Assembly: GCA_003538135.1 (NCBI GenBank)
Contig: DPOR01000005.1
Coordinates: 68,056-132,055 of the forward strand
DNA from: Oscillospiraceae bacterium
GTDB lineage: Bacteria > Bacillota > Clostridia > Oscillospirales > Acutalibacteraceae
Direction: 5' to 3'
DNA length: 64,000 bases
Shown one piece after another: positions 34,294 to 43,800 of this stretch. Position numbers and translations under genes: made by a program. Position 1 is the first letter of the stretch. Each line of letters opens with the position of its first letter. The notes under the pieces are model-generated. The model had not been told where the DNA came from. It was given only the letters and a program-made list of their open reading frames with translations, and ran no database searches.

Positions 34294-36400
34294 CGGTTTT
34301 TTTACCTTTTCTTGCGCTCTTCTTGGTGTAGCCGCAGCCCTCGTTGAGGCACTCGACAATGCCGCCCTTCTTTTTGAACAGCGATTTGCCGCACTGCGGG
34401 CAGACCTCGTCCGTGGGCTTATCCCAGGTCATGAAGTCGCAGCCCGGCCAATTCGAGCAGCCGTAGAAGGTGTATCCCTTTTTAGTCTTTCTCTCTATGA
34501 CCTTTGCGCCGCACTTGGGGCACTTGGCGTTGGTCTCGAGCACGAGCGGCTTCGCGTTCTTGCACTCGGGATAGCCGGGGCAGGCAAGGAATCTGCCGTA
34601 GCGCCCGGTCTTTATGACCATCATTCTGCCGCATTTCTCGCAGGGAATGTCGGTCACATCCTCCTCGAGCTGAATTTTGACATCCTTCATCTCGGTCTTG
34701 GCCTTGTCGAGCGACTTCTCGAACTCGCCGTAGAAATCGTCGAGGACGGAGACATAATCGACATCGCCGGAATCGACGCGGTCAAGCATATCCTCCATCT
34801 GCGCGGTGAACTTGACGTTGACTATGCGCGGGAATTTCTCCTTGAGCAGCTTCGTAGTCGCCTCGCCGAGCTCTGTGGGCACGAACTGCTTGGACTCGCG
34901 CTTGACATAGTTTCTCTTGACTATGGTTGTGATTATGGTTGAATAGGTGCTCGGTCTGCCGATACCCTTTTCCTCAAACTCCTTGACGAGCGACGCTTCG
35001 GTGAAGCGCGGAGGGGGTGAGGTGAAATGCTGCGAGGGGAGCAGCTCCTTGAGCTTCGCCGTGTCGCCGACCTTTATCTCGGGCAAGAGCGAGCTCTTGG
35101 CCTCATCGTCGTTTATCTCATACAGCTTTGTAAAACCGTCAAAGCGCACGGAATAACCGGCGGCGGTGAACAGGCAGTATTTGCCCTCGGCGGCGTCCTT
35201 CTCGTTGGCGCCCGCTATTTCGAGCTTCGCCGTATCCTGCACGCAGCTCGCCATAAGGCTCGCCATGAAGCGCTTCCAGATGAGATTGTAGAGCTTATAC
35301 TGATCCGAGGTCAGGGAGTCCTTGACGCGCTCGGGGGTTATCGACGGATTTGCGGGGCGGATAGCCTCGTGGCCGTCCTGCGCGTTGGCTCCGGTTTTAT
35401 AATAGCGGGGCTTGTCGGGCAGATACTCCTTGCCGAAAAGCTCCTCGATAGCGGCGGCCGCCTGGGCGCGCGCCTCCTCGGAGATTCTCAGAGAGTCGGT
35501 TCTCATGTAGGTTATAAGACCGGTGGTGCCTATACCCTGAACGTCGACGCCCTCATAGAGCTCCTGCGCGGTGCGCATCGTCTTCTGCGTCTGGAAGCTC
35601 AGCTTCCTCGACGCCTCCTGCTGGAGGGTCGATGTGGTAAAGGGCGGCGCGGGATTCTTCTTCCTCGTGCCCTTTTTGAGAGTCTTTACCGTATATGAAG
35701 CTCCGTCGAGACGGCCGAGTATAGCGTCCGACTGCTCCTTGTTCTCTATCTTTATCTTGCCGCTCTCGTCACCGTAAAACGATGCGGAAAACACCTTGCG
35801 CGACGGGGCGGTGAACTTCGCGTCTATAGTCCAATATTCCTCGGGCTTGAACGCGCGGATCTCCTCCTCGCGGTCTACTATCATGCGCACCGCGACGCTC
35901 TGAACGCGCCCTGCGGAGAGACCGCGGCGTATCTTCTGCGAGACAAACGGACTCAAACGGTAGCCGACGAGTCTGTCAAGTATTCTTCTCGCCTGCTGCG
36001 CGTTGACAAGGTTCATATCTACGGCGCGGGGATTATCCATGCCGTTTTTGATTCCCGTCTTGGTTATCTCGTTGAAGGTGACTCGGTTTTTGTCATTGAG
36101 ATCAAGGTCGAGCAGCGTTGACAGGTGCCAGGATATAGCCTCTCCCTCGCGGTCGGGGTCGGTTGCGAGAATGACTTTATCGCTGCTTGCAACGTCTTTT
36201 TTCAGCTCGCTGACGAGCTTCTCTTTTCCTTTTATAACAGCGTATTTCGGCGTAAAGCCGTTTTTGACGTCGACGCTGAGCTTCGCCGCGGGCAGGTCGC
36301 GGACATGGCCCATGGAGGCTACTACCTCATAGCCGGGTCCGAGATATTTTTTGATTGTTTTCGCCTTTGCGGGCGACTCGACTATAACTAAAGTGGACAT
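34286..36400 (-). CDS. topA: DNA topoisomerase I
   Basis: A 704-residue type IA topoisomerase that relaxes negative supercoils. The toprim domain (residues 1-110, VIVESPAKAKTIKKYLG; ATDPDREGEAISWHL) precedes the strand-passage domains with active-site Tyr in GLITYMRTDS. Three C-terminal zinc ribbons follow: CEKCGRMM, CPKCGAKV and CPQCGKSL, each closed by a later Cys-x4-5-Cys. GGGGAG precedes the ATG at 36400; the longer open frame to 36502 is rejected. The last zinc ribbon is the part duplicated at 26540-26635. Confidence 0.97.
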   Translation of the reverse strand: MSTLVIVESPAKAKTIKKYLGPGYEVVASMGHVRDLPAAKLSVDVKNGFTPKYAVIKGKEKLVSELKKDVASSDKVILATDPDREGEAISWHLSTLLDLDLNDKNRVTFNEITKTGIKNGMDNPRAVDMNLVNAQQARRILDRLVGYRLSPFVSQKIRRGLSAGRVQSVAVRMIVDREEEIRAFKPEEYWTIDAKFTAPSRKVFSASFYGDESGKIKIENKEQSDAILGRLDGASYTVKTLKKGTRKKNPAPPFTTSTLQQEASRKLSFQTQKTMRTAQELYEGVDVQGIGTTGLITYMRTDSLRISEEARAQAAAAIEELFGKEYLPDKPRYYKTGANAQDGHEAIRPANPSITPERVKDSLTSDQYKLYNLIWKRFMASLMASCVQDTAKLEIAGANEKDAAEGKYCLFTAAGYSVRFDGFTKLYEINDDEAKSSLLPEIKVGDTAKLKELLPSQHFTSPPPRFTEASLVKEFEEKGIGRPSTYSTIITTIVKRNYVKRESKQFVPTELGEATTKLLKEKFPRIVNVKFTAQMEDMLDRVDSGDVDYVSVLDDFYGEFEKSLDKAKTEMKDVKIQLEEDVTDIPCEKCGRMMVIKTGRYGRFLACPGYPECKNAKPLVLETNAKCPKCGAKVIERKTKKGYTFYGCSNWPGCDFMTWDKPTDEVCPQCGKSLFKKKGGIVECLNEGCGYTKKSARKGKKTDE

Positions 36401-36417
36401 TTCGTTTGCTCCCCTGT

Positions 36418-37653
36418 TCAAATTTTTTTGTATCGTTTCCCTGCGCACAGACACACGAGATCTTCGAGCTCCAGCTCGGTCATCGCGCTGACGACCTCCC
36501 ACGGCGTAAATCCGGTCTTAGCCGCTATCTCGTCTGCAAACAGAGGTTCTTCTCCCATTGCTTCGTATATTTTCTTCGCCTTGTCCGACAACCCGACGGG
36601 TATGGACACGAGCTTTTTGACCCTGAATTCCTCGGGCTTCGGCTCAGGCTCGAACTTTTTGACCGATTCGTGCGGCCGCTCGACGGTTTTGGGCGGCTCC
36701 TTCGCCTGCTCCGGCGTCAGCTCGCGCTTGCCACTCAGATATTCGAGCGCCTTTTCCATATTCTCCGGCTTTATCCTGTCGGGATATCTCATGGCGTATT
36801 CGGTTATCAGATCGTAAATCGACAGAAGCGGTCTTGCGCCGTCTCTTATGAGCCTGTTCGCGCCGGCATAGGACGAGTTGAATACATCGCCGGGCGGAGC
36901 AAACACCTCGCGTCCCTGCTCGATAGCGCAGTTCGCCGTTATGAGCGAGCCGCTCTTGACTCCCGCCTCTATGACTATTGTGGCGTCGCAGAGCCCCGAG
37001 ATTATCCTGTTTCTTACGGGAAATGTCCGCGCCGAGGCGGGAAAGCCGGGCGGAAACTCCGTTATCAGAGCGCCGTTTTGAGCGACACATTCGCGCAGAT
37101 ACTCGTTCTCCATGAGATATTTATGCCCGAAGCCGCAGCCGAGCACCGCCGCCGTGACTCCGCCGGAGTCGAGCGCGCCGTTGTGCGCGCAGCTGTCAAT
37201 GCCCGTCGCCGCGCCCGAGACCACGCAGATTCCCGCATACGCCAGCGCCGCGGCATAGCGGTGCGCGAGATAGCTGCCCTGAAACGACGCCTTTCGCGTG
37301 CCGACAACGGCTATGCATACGCGCTGCGTCACCCGTTTTATGTCGCCCTTGACGAAGAGCGAAAGCGGCATATTGCGCAGATTTCTGAGCTTTTGCGGAT
37401 AGTCCTCATCGTCGGGCGTGAGTATGCTCCAGCCGTTCTCGCGGCAAACATCAACAATGCCCTGCGCCTTTTCGGGAGAGCATTGCCTGAGTCTTTCTAT
37501 TTGCTTATTGGTGAGTACACCGCTCAATCGCCATTCTATCTCGCCCTTTGAATACATCTCCTCGGGGGATGGAAACACAGCGGTAATCTCATCTGTTACG
37601 GCTCCTGCGCCGAGAGCTTCCCGGAGCCAGAGCCAGTAGGCCTTCTTGTCCAT
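36418..37653 (-). CDS. dprA: DNA-processing protein DprA
   Basis: A 411-residue protein of the DprA/Smf family, which loads RecA on incoming single-stranded DNA during transformation and has wider DNA-handling roles. The Rossmann core is clear: VGTRKASFQGSYLAHRYA, VVSGAATGIDSCAHNGAL, VLGCGFGHKY, TEFPPGFPASARTFPVRNRIISGL, and GSLITANCAIEQGREVFAPPG. N-terminal SAM-like and C-terminal winged-helix segments flank it. Start ATG has GGAGG upstream. It sits 17 bases before topA, a common clostridial arrangement. Confidence 0.95.
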   Translation of the reverse strand: MDKKAYWLWLREALGAGAVTDEITAVFPSPEEMYSKGEIEWRLSGVLTNKQIERLRQCSPEKAQGIVDVCRENGWSILTPDDEDYPQKLRNLRNMPLSLFVKGDIKRVTQRVCIAVVGTRKASFQGSYLAHRYAAALAYAGICVVSGAATGIDSCAHNGALDSGGVTAAVLGCGFGHKYLMENEYLRECVAQNGALITEFPPGFPASARTFPVRNRIISGLCDATIVIEAGVKSGSLITANCAIEQGREVFAPPGDVFNSSYAGANRLIRDGARPLLSIYDLITEYAMRYPDRIKPENMEKALEYLSGKRELTPEQAKEPPKTVERPHESVKKFEPEPKPEEFRVKKLVSIPVGLSDKAKKIYEAMGEEPLFADEIAAKTGFTPWEVVSAMTELELEDLVCLCAGKRYKKI

Positions 37654-37668
37654 TGAAGCCTCCGTTTG

Positions 37669-38457
37669 TTATTTTGTCAGCTCCCACATGAGCACTGCGG
37701 CGGCCGCCGCCGCGTTGAGAGACTCGGCACGCCCGCGCATAGGAATGGTCACGGGCAGAGTGCAGGCGCTCGCAACCTCGGGCGAAATTCCGCTGCCCTC
37801 GTTGCCCACAACGCAGATAACGGAGCCCGAAAAGCTCATGTCCGTTATGCTTTTCGCCCCGTCGGAGGGCGTGGAAGCTAAGGTAAGCATACCCTTTTTG
37901 GCGGCAAAAATCAAGAGAGAGGGCAAATTTCCCGTTGTCAAAACAGAAATTCGCATTGAAGAACCCATAGCGGCACGCAGCGCCTTCGGGTTATATATAT
38001 CGCAGCCGCCGCCGACTATGACGCCGCTCATGCCGAACGCCTCCGCCGTTCTCAGCACCGCGCCGAGGTTCGACGGATCCTGCATATTGTCGAGGGCTAT
38101 ATATGTCCCCTTGGGGTCGATAGTCTCGATTTCAGCCTCTTTTCGCTTGACGCAGATGCAGAAAACGCCCTGCGCCTCGCGGGTATCGGAGAGCGTTCCG
38201 GCGAGCTCGTGCGGTATCTCGAACGACTGCTCGGCGCGGTCAGCCACGGCCGAAATATAGTCGGGGTACTTTTCAAGCGCCTCTTTGGTGAAGAACGCGG
38301 TCTTTATCTCTATCCCGGTCTTTGCGACATCCGAGCACAGGCGTGCGCCCTCAAGCGCAAACAGCCCCGTCTCCCTGCGGAACGAGGCACTCTGCGACAG
38401 ATGCCGAAAAAGCTTCACCTTTTCGTTGGAACGCGACGAGATCTTTTCAAATTCCAT
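37669..38457 (-). CDS. SpoU/TrmH-family RNA methyltransferase
   Basis: A 262-residue 2'-O-ribose methyltransferase. It has an N-terminal substrate-binding domain (KISSRSNEKVKLFRHLS) and a C-terminal knotted domain with the three SpoU motifs: DNMQDPSNLGAVLRTAEAFG, ICVVGNEGSGIS, and LPVTIPMRGRAESLNAAAAAAVLMWE. It resembles the rRNA methyltransferase often found next to rplT in Firmicutes (TsnR/RlmB-like); the exact target nucleotide cannot be told. GGAGG precedes the ATG. It lies between rplT, behind a terminator, and dprA. Confidence 0.93.
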   Translation of the reverse strand: MEFEKISSRSNEKVKLFRHLSQSASFRRETGLFALEGARLCSDVAKTGIEIKTAFFTKEALEKYPDYISAVADRAEQSFEIPHELAGTLSDTREAQGVFCICVKRKEAEIETIDPKGTYIALDNMQDPSNLGAVLRTAEAFGMSGVIVGGGCDIYNPKALRAAMGSSMRISVLTTGNLPSLLIFAAKKGMLTLASTPSDGAKSITDMSFSGSVICVVGNEGSGISPEVASACTLPVTIPMRGRAESLNAAAAAAVLMWELTK

Positions 38458-38477
38458 CTTCTTTCCTCCGATATAAA

Positions 38478-38505
38478 ATAAGGGACTGCTGAGCAGCCCC
38501 TTAAC
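38478..38505 (-). terminator. terminator of infC-rpmI-rplT operon
   Basis: On the minus strand AAGGGGCTGCT and AGCAGTCCCTT form a hairpin followed by ATTTTAT, between rplT and the methyltransferase gene. Confidence 0.8.
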
Positions 38506-38542
38506 TTTCAGATTGAGTATCTAACCGAAAATCTCCGATCAC

Positions 38543-38899
38543 TTACTTGAGGGCAGCCTTGGCCTGCTCGGTCAGAGCGGTGAAAGCGGCGGGATCGCTT
38601 ATGGCGATCTCGGAGAGCATCTTGCGGTTGAGATCGATGCCGGCCTTCTTCAGACCGTTGATGAACGTGGAATAGTTCATGCCGTTGAGCTTCGCTGCTG
38701 CCGAGATTCTTGCGATCCACAGGCGGCGGAAGTCACGCTTCTTCTGCTTACGGCCGATGTAAGCATACTGGCCGCTCTTCATGACAGCCTGCTTGGCGGT
38801 CTTGAAAAGGCTGTGCTTTGAGCCATAGTAGCCCTTGGCAAGCTTCAGAACTTTATTTCTTCTCTTGCGAGTCATTGTTGCACCTTTGATACGTGCCAT
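38543..38899 (-). CDS. rplT: 50S ribosomal protein L20
   Basis: A 118-residue primary rRNA-binding protein of the large subunit, starting MARIKGATMTRKRRNKVLKLAKGYYG, with RDFRRLWIARISAAAKLNG downstream. Length and sequence are typical. In Firmicutes L20 also represses its own operon through the infC leader. It lies 42 bases after rpmI, with GGAGG before its ATG. Confidence 0.98.
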   Translation of the reverse strand: MARIKGATMTRKRRNKVLKLAKGYYGSKHSLFKTAKQAVMKSGQYAYIGRKQKKRDFRRLWIARISAAAKLNGMNYSTFINGLKKAGIDLNRKMLSEIAISDPAAFTALTEQAKAALK

Positions 38900-38941
38900 G
38901 GTTTTCTACCTCCGAATAATTAATGAGTGGTTGGCTGTCTC

Positions 38942-39139
38942 TTATTTGTAAGGGATAAGCTTCTTTATCTGCTTGACATTGGTGGTGCCGGCAACAGAAG
39001 TCTTGCGAAGATTTCTCTTACGCTTGGTGTTCTTCTTGGTAAGGATGTGAGACTTGTTTGCGTGTGCACGTATCGGCTTACCGTTTTTTGACAGCTTGAA
39101 GCGCTTTTTAGCACCGCTGTGAGTTTTAATCTTGGGCAT
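38942..39139 (-). CDS. rpmI: 50S ribosomal protein L35
   Basis: A 65-residue basic protein, MPKIKTHSGAKKRFKLSKNG with KSHILTKKNTKRKRNLRK. These are typical L35 blocks, and the gene is in its standard place between infC and rplT. GGAGG precedes the ATG. Confidence 0.98.
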   Translation of the reverse strand: MPKIKTHSGAKKRFKLSKNGKPIRAHANKSHILTKKNTKRKRNLRKTSVAGTTNVKQIKKLIPYK

Positions 39140-39187
39140 GAGTTCTTTTCCTCCTTCAACTTTTTGACCGGTGTTTTACCGGGATAA

Positions 39188-39706
39188 TCACTTCGCGCTC
39201 TTGGGCGCAAGGAACATGAGCATCTGGCGTCCCTCGAGCTTTGCCGGCTTCTCGACCGAGGCTATGTCCCCGCACTTCTCCGCGAACTGAGCCATTATGG
39301 TCAGACCGAGATCCGTGTGGGTCATCTCGCGTCCGCGGAAGCGGATAGAGACCTTGATCTTGTTGCCTGCCGTCAGGAACCTTCTGGCGTGACCGACCTT
39401 CGTATCAAAATCATGTACGTCAATGTTGGGTGAAAGGCGGATCTCCTTTATCTCGATCACACGCTGATTCTTCTTCGCTTCCTTTTCCCTCTTGGACTGC
39501 TCAAAACGGTATTTGCCGTAGTCCATGATCTTACAGACGGGCGGCTTTGCCTGCGGAGCTATCTTGACAAGGTCGAGATTTCTCTCTGCGGCAAGCTTCT
39601 GAGCCTGAGCGGCGGAAACGATACCGAGCTGTTCACCGTCATTGCCTATAAGCCTAACCTCTTTGTCCGTGATCTCTTCATTGATCTGCATTTCTTTGAT
39701 ACCTAT
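39188..39706 (-). CDS. infC: translation initiation factor IF-3 (probable non-AUG start)
   Basis: IF-3 binds the 30S subunit, prevents premature 50S joining and checks start codons. The N-domain INEEITDKEVRLIGNDGEQLGIVSAAQA, linker KPPVCKIMDYGKYRFEQSK and C-domain are unmistakable. The start is unusual. The only in-frame ATG (39691) is 24 bases from the GGAGG, and a TTG (39712) is just 3 bases from it, while an ATA codon (39704-39706) is 7-9 bases away. IF-3 genes often use AUU/AUC/AUA to regulate themselves, so I prefer the ATA. That gives 172 residues. Confidence 0.93.
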   Translation of the reverse strand: MGIKEMQINEEITDKEVRLIGNDGEQLGIVSAAQAQKLAAERNLDLVKIAPQAKPPVCKIMDYGKYRFEQSKREKEAKKNQRVIEIKEIRLSPNIDVHDFDTKVGHARRFLTAGNKIKVSIRFRGREMTHTDLGLTIMAQFAEKCGDIASVEKPAKLEGRQMLMFLAPKSAK

Positions 39707-39709
39707 AAC

Positions 39710-39909
39710 CAAGCACCTCCATATGCTCTGACCGGGGTTACCGGAAAAATCAAAGCGAGGGCACAGAGATGCCCTCGCTCAATAAACAACAGAAAAATCC
39801 GTTCTTATTGACCCGCGCGGACAAAACCCCGGAGGTGAGAGCTGCGGCACAATGCGTCACTCTGCTTTGTTGTACTCGTTATTTTAACAGCCCCCGCGGT
39901 ATTTGTCAA
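39710..39909 (-). ncRNA. infC operon leader with attenuator and promoter (L20-leader type)
   Basis: On the minus strand TTGACA (39904-39909) and TAAAAT (39881-39886) are 17 bases apart. About 170 bases of leader follow, containing an attenuator hairpin, AGCGAGGGC/GCCCTCGCT (39754-39779), with a T-rich tail, shortly before the infC GGAGG. In Firmicutes this operon is attenuated by L20 binding to such a leader. The position and hairpin support it, but I did not confirm the L20-binding pseudoknot. Confidence 0.7.
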
Positions 39910-39922
39910 GCGTTTTTTCGGA

Positions 39923-40633
39923 TTATTTTATAAAAAGCACCGACGACGCTATTATGAACTGCGCCGCATAGTAGGAAACATGGTTTATGATTATATTCGC
40001 CTTCGTGTTTCCGCCCTCTTTGAAATACATGGTCGAGAGCACGGCGTCGGAGAACGCGAACAGAAGCCCGCCCGCCGACATGAGTATCCACTGCTTTGCA
40101 AAGGAGTTGAGTATCATGGCGGAAAAGCTCACGGCAAAGGTCATGAACAGCAAGAAGGTATACACTCCGACTATTGCTCTGAACTTTCCGAATTTCAGCT
40201 TCATCAGCTTTTCGCTGATTATGATATTGCCGAGCGAGACTATGACCGACGCTGTTACCGGCAGCAGAACAGAGAGCGCCGTCCACTTGCCGCAGGAAGC
40301 GAAAACCGCGCCGATATAGAACAAATGGCCTATCATGAACGCGATAAAGCCCGCGTTCAGAAACTTATCCGCATCGGCTTTGTATATCCACTTGAGGTCA
40401 AGCCAGATATCGCCCGAGAGACCGAGCGCAAGGCCGAACACGATAAGCACCGCATAGACCCCGTGACCCGGATTTGCCGCCGCCGCGCAGAGCGCCGTGA
40501 GCAGAAAGAAGAAGCTCGCCGTTGCCTTTGAAAAAAGTCCCTTGAAGCCGCCGCACTTCACTCGCAGGACAAGGAAAACGGCGACCGCCGCCATTCCCGT
40601 CGCAAGTGCGGCACAGAAATACGTTGTTGACAA
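39923..40633 (-). CDS. YhhN-family membrane protein (lysoplasmalogenase-like)
   Basis: A 236-residue protein with about eight hydrophobic helices. The pattern GLALGLSGDIWLDLKW, MIGHLFYIGAVF and AGGLLFAFSDAVLSTMYF (two D-containing helices) matches YhhN/TMEM86-like lysoplasmalogenases, which hydrolyse the vinyl-ether bond of lysoplasmalogens. Plasmalogens do occur in anaerobic Clostridia, so the role is plausible. Start: TTG at 40633, 8 bases after GGAGG; the longer in-frame reading to 40711 has no ribosome site. Confidence 0.82.
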   Translation of the reverse strand: MSTTYFCAALATGMAAVAVFLVLRVKCGGFKGLFSKATASFFFLLTALCAAAANPGHGVYAVLIVFGLALGLSGDIWLDLKWIYKADADKFLNAGFIAFMIGHLFYIGAVFASCGKWTALSVLLPVTASVIVSLGNIIISEKLMKLKFGKFRAIVGVYTFLLFMTFAVSFSAMILNSFAKQWILMSAGGLLFAFSDAVLSTMYFKEGGNTKANIIINHVSYYAAQFIIASSVLFIK

Positions 40634-40692
40634 AATAATAGCCTCCTGATTCGTACCCGCCGCAGGGGGGCGGGAAAATTCACACGGAGACG

Positions 40693-40721
40693 AGTATACA
40701 ACATCCGACACGGTTCGACAA
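40693..40721 (-). promoter_or_regulatory. promoter of YhhN-family gene
   Basis: TTGTCG (40716-40721), 17 bases, TATACT (40693-40698) on the minus strand. Confidence 0.65.
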
Positions 40722-40808
40722 TAGGTTGAAATGTAACATTATTGCAACAGTTTTGCTTATTTTGTCTCTGTAAAATATTGGGCTTATTTTGAGTCGGAAA
40801 TGAGAAGA

Positions 40809-40836
40809 TCCGCCGCATCCGATTAAAGACGCGGCG
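40809..40836 (-). terminator. hairpin after ileS
   Basis: CCGCCGCGTC and GGATGCGGCGG pair on the minus strand just after the ileS stop codon. The T-run is weak on that strand (ATCTTCTC), so termination efficiency is uncertain. Confidence 0.55.
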
Positions 40837-40849
40837 GAAAAATCTGCTT

Positions 40850-43800
40850 TTATTTCTTGCTGACGCCGAGAGTCATCTTCTCGCCGTTGATGTTCCACTC
40901 CTTGGCGCTGTCGCCTCCGAGGGAGTAGACTATCTCGTCCGCAAGGACATCGTGCTTTATGGACTCGGCGTTCTTCTCGATTATACCGTTGAGCTTTGCG
41001 TTGTCTCCGGTATAGAGAACTATCTTGTCCATAACGTCGAAGTCAGCCTCCTTGCGCATGGTCTGAATCTTCGAGATTATCTCTCTGACAAAGCCTTCCT
41101 CGATAAGCTCGGGGGTGAGGTTCGTGTCTATGGCGACGGTGATTCCGTAGTCGGAGACAGCAAAGCTGCCCTCCTTCTGAACGGAGTCTATGAGCAGGTC
41201 GTCAATGCCGAGCTCTATTTCATTGCCGTCGATATCGAACTTCAGAGCGCCGTTCTCGTCGAGCTCCTTCTTGGCGGCCGAGCCGTCGAGAGAGGAGAGG
41301 TGCTCCTTAATCTTTCCGAGGAATCTGCCGTATTTCGGGCCGACGGTCTTGAGCTGCGGCTTGAAGCTGTAGCTGACGAAATCTGCCTCGCCGTCAACGA
41401 ATTCGAGTTCCTTGACATTGAGCTCGTCTTTGATTATCTCCGCATATTCGCCGCCGAGCACCTCGTCCGCGCGGACAAACATCTTGCCCAGAGGCTGGCG
41501 GTTCTTGATATTCGCGCCGTTTCTTGCGGCACGGCCGAGCACGACTATATTAAGCGCCTCGTTCATTCTCTCCTCAAGCGCCTTGTCGATATATGCGGCG
41601 TCCGCAACGGGGTAATCGCACAGGTGTACGCTCTCGGGAGCGGACTTGTCAACGCTGCAAACGAGGTTGCGGTAGATATCCTCCGTCATGAACGGTATCA
41701 TCGGAGCGGCGAGCTTCGAGACGGTGACAAGTGCTGTGTAAAGGGTCATATATGCGTCAGTCTTATCGCTGCTCATTCCCTGCGCCCAGAAGCGCTCGCG
41801 GCAGCGGCGGACATACCAGTTGCTCATCTCGTCGACGAAGTTCTGCAGAGCACGCGCCGCCTCGGGGATGCAGTAATCCGCAAGGTAGTTGTCAACGGTC
41901 GTGATAAGCGTATTGAGTCTCGAGAGCAGCCATCTGTCCATGGTGGGCAGCTCCTCCGCCTTGCGAAGCTCATGCTTAGAAGCGTCGAACTCGTCTATAT
42001 TGGCATAGAGCACGAAGAAAGCGTAGATGTTCCAGAGCGTGCCCATAAACTTGCGCTGACCCTCGATAACCGCCTTGCCGTGGAAGCGGTTGGGCAGCCA
42101 CGGGGCGGAGTTCGTGTAGAAATACCAGCGAACCGCGTCCGCGCCGTAGGCGTTGAGTGCGTCGAACGGGTCAACGGCGTTGCCCTTGGACTTCGACATC
42201 TTCTGACCGTTCTCATCCTGAACGTGGCCGAGGACGAGAACATTCTCATAGGGAGCTCTGTTGAACAGCAGGGTCGATATGGCGAGCAGAGAATAGAACC
42301 AGCCTCTCGTCTGATCGACGGCCTCGGAGATGAACTGAGCCGGGAACTGCTGCTTGAACAGGTCGTGATTTTCAAACGGATAGTGGTGCTGCGCGAAGGG
42401 CATCGAACCGGAGTCGAACCAGCAGTCGATAACCTCGGGCACGCGGTGCATTTCGCCGCCGCACTTCGGGCACTTTATTGTAACCGCGTCGATATAGGGG
42501 CGGTGCAGCTCGATATCGTCGGGGCAGTTCGAGGACATACTCTTGAGCTCCTCGATAGAGCCTATCGAATGTCTGTGGCCGCACTCGCACTCCCAGACGT
42601 TGAGCGGAGTTCCCCAGTAGCGGTTACGGCTGATGCTCCAATCCTGGACGTTCTCTATCCAGTCGCCGAAGCGTCCCTTGCCTATGCTCTCGGGAATCCA
42701 GTTGACGGTATTGTTGTTTCGCACAAGGTCGTCTCTGACCGCAGTCATCTTAATGAACCACGAGTCCCTTGCATAGTAGATGAGGGGCGTGTCGCAGCGC
42801 CAGCAGTGGGGGTAGCTGTGCTCAAACACGGGGGCGGAGAAGAGAAGCCCGCTCTTTTCGAGGTCAACGAGCACGTCTCTGTCCGCGTCTTTGCAGAACT
42901 TGCCCGCCCACGGGGTGCTCTTATCCATGCAGCCGGCGGCGTCGACGAGCTGAACGAACGGAAGGTCATAGTTCCTGCCGACGTTTGCGTCGTCCTCACC
43001 GAAGGCCGGCGCGATATGGACGATACCGGTGCCGTCCGTCAGGGTGACATAGCCGTCGCAGGTGACGTACCAGCCCTTTTTGCCGTCATTCGACTTTGTG
43101 CACTCGAACAGCGGCTCATACTCTCTGTATTCAAGCTCCTTGCCCTTAAAGGTAGCGAGAGTCTCGACTCCCTCGGGGAAGAACTTCTCAACGAGGGCCT
43201 GCGCCATATAGTATACGGTGCCGTCCTCAACCTTGATTTTAACATAGTCCTCTGCGGGGTTGACGCAGAGCGCGACGTTCGAGGGCAGAGTCCACGGAGT
43301 TGTCGTCCATGCGAGGAAATATGCGTCCTCGCCCTTAGCCTTGAACTTGACTACCGCCGAGCGCTCCTTGACATCCTTATAGCCCTGAGCGACCTCCTGA
43401 GATGAGAGCGGGGTGCCGCAGCGCGGGCAGTAGGGCACTATCTTGAAGCCCTTATAGAGCAGGCCCTTGTCCCAAATCTGCTTGAGTGCCCACCACTCGG
43501 ACTCGATAAAGGTGTTGTCATAGGTGACGTAGGGGTGCTTCATATCGGCCCAGAAGCCGACCTTGCCGGAGAAATCCTCCCACATACCCTTGTATTTCCA
43601 TACGCTCTCCTTGCACTTCTTGATAAAGGGCTCGAGACCGTATTCCTCTATCCCCTGCTTGCCCTCGATGCCGAGCAGCTTCTCGACCTCTATCTCAACG
43701 GGCAGACCGTGGGTATCCCAGCCGGCCTTTCGGGGCACCATATAGCCCTTCATGGTCTTGTAGCGCGGGATCATATCCTTTATAACTCTCGTCAGCACAT

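Noticed and set aside
40952..43405. An 817-residue plus-strand open frame opposite ileS
   Set aside because: Antisense shadow of ileS; no ribosome site, and the composition is what the reverse of synthetase codons gives.
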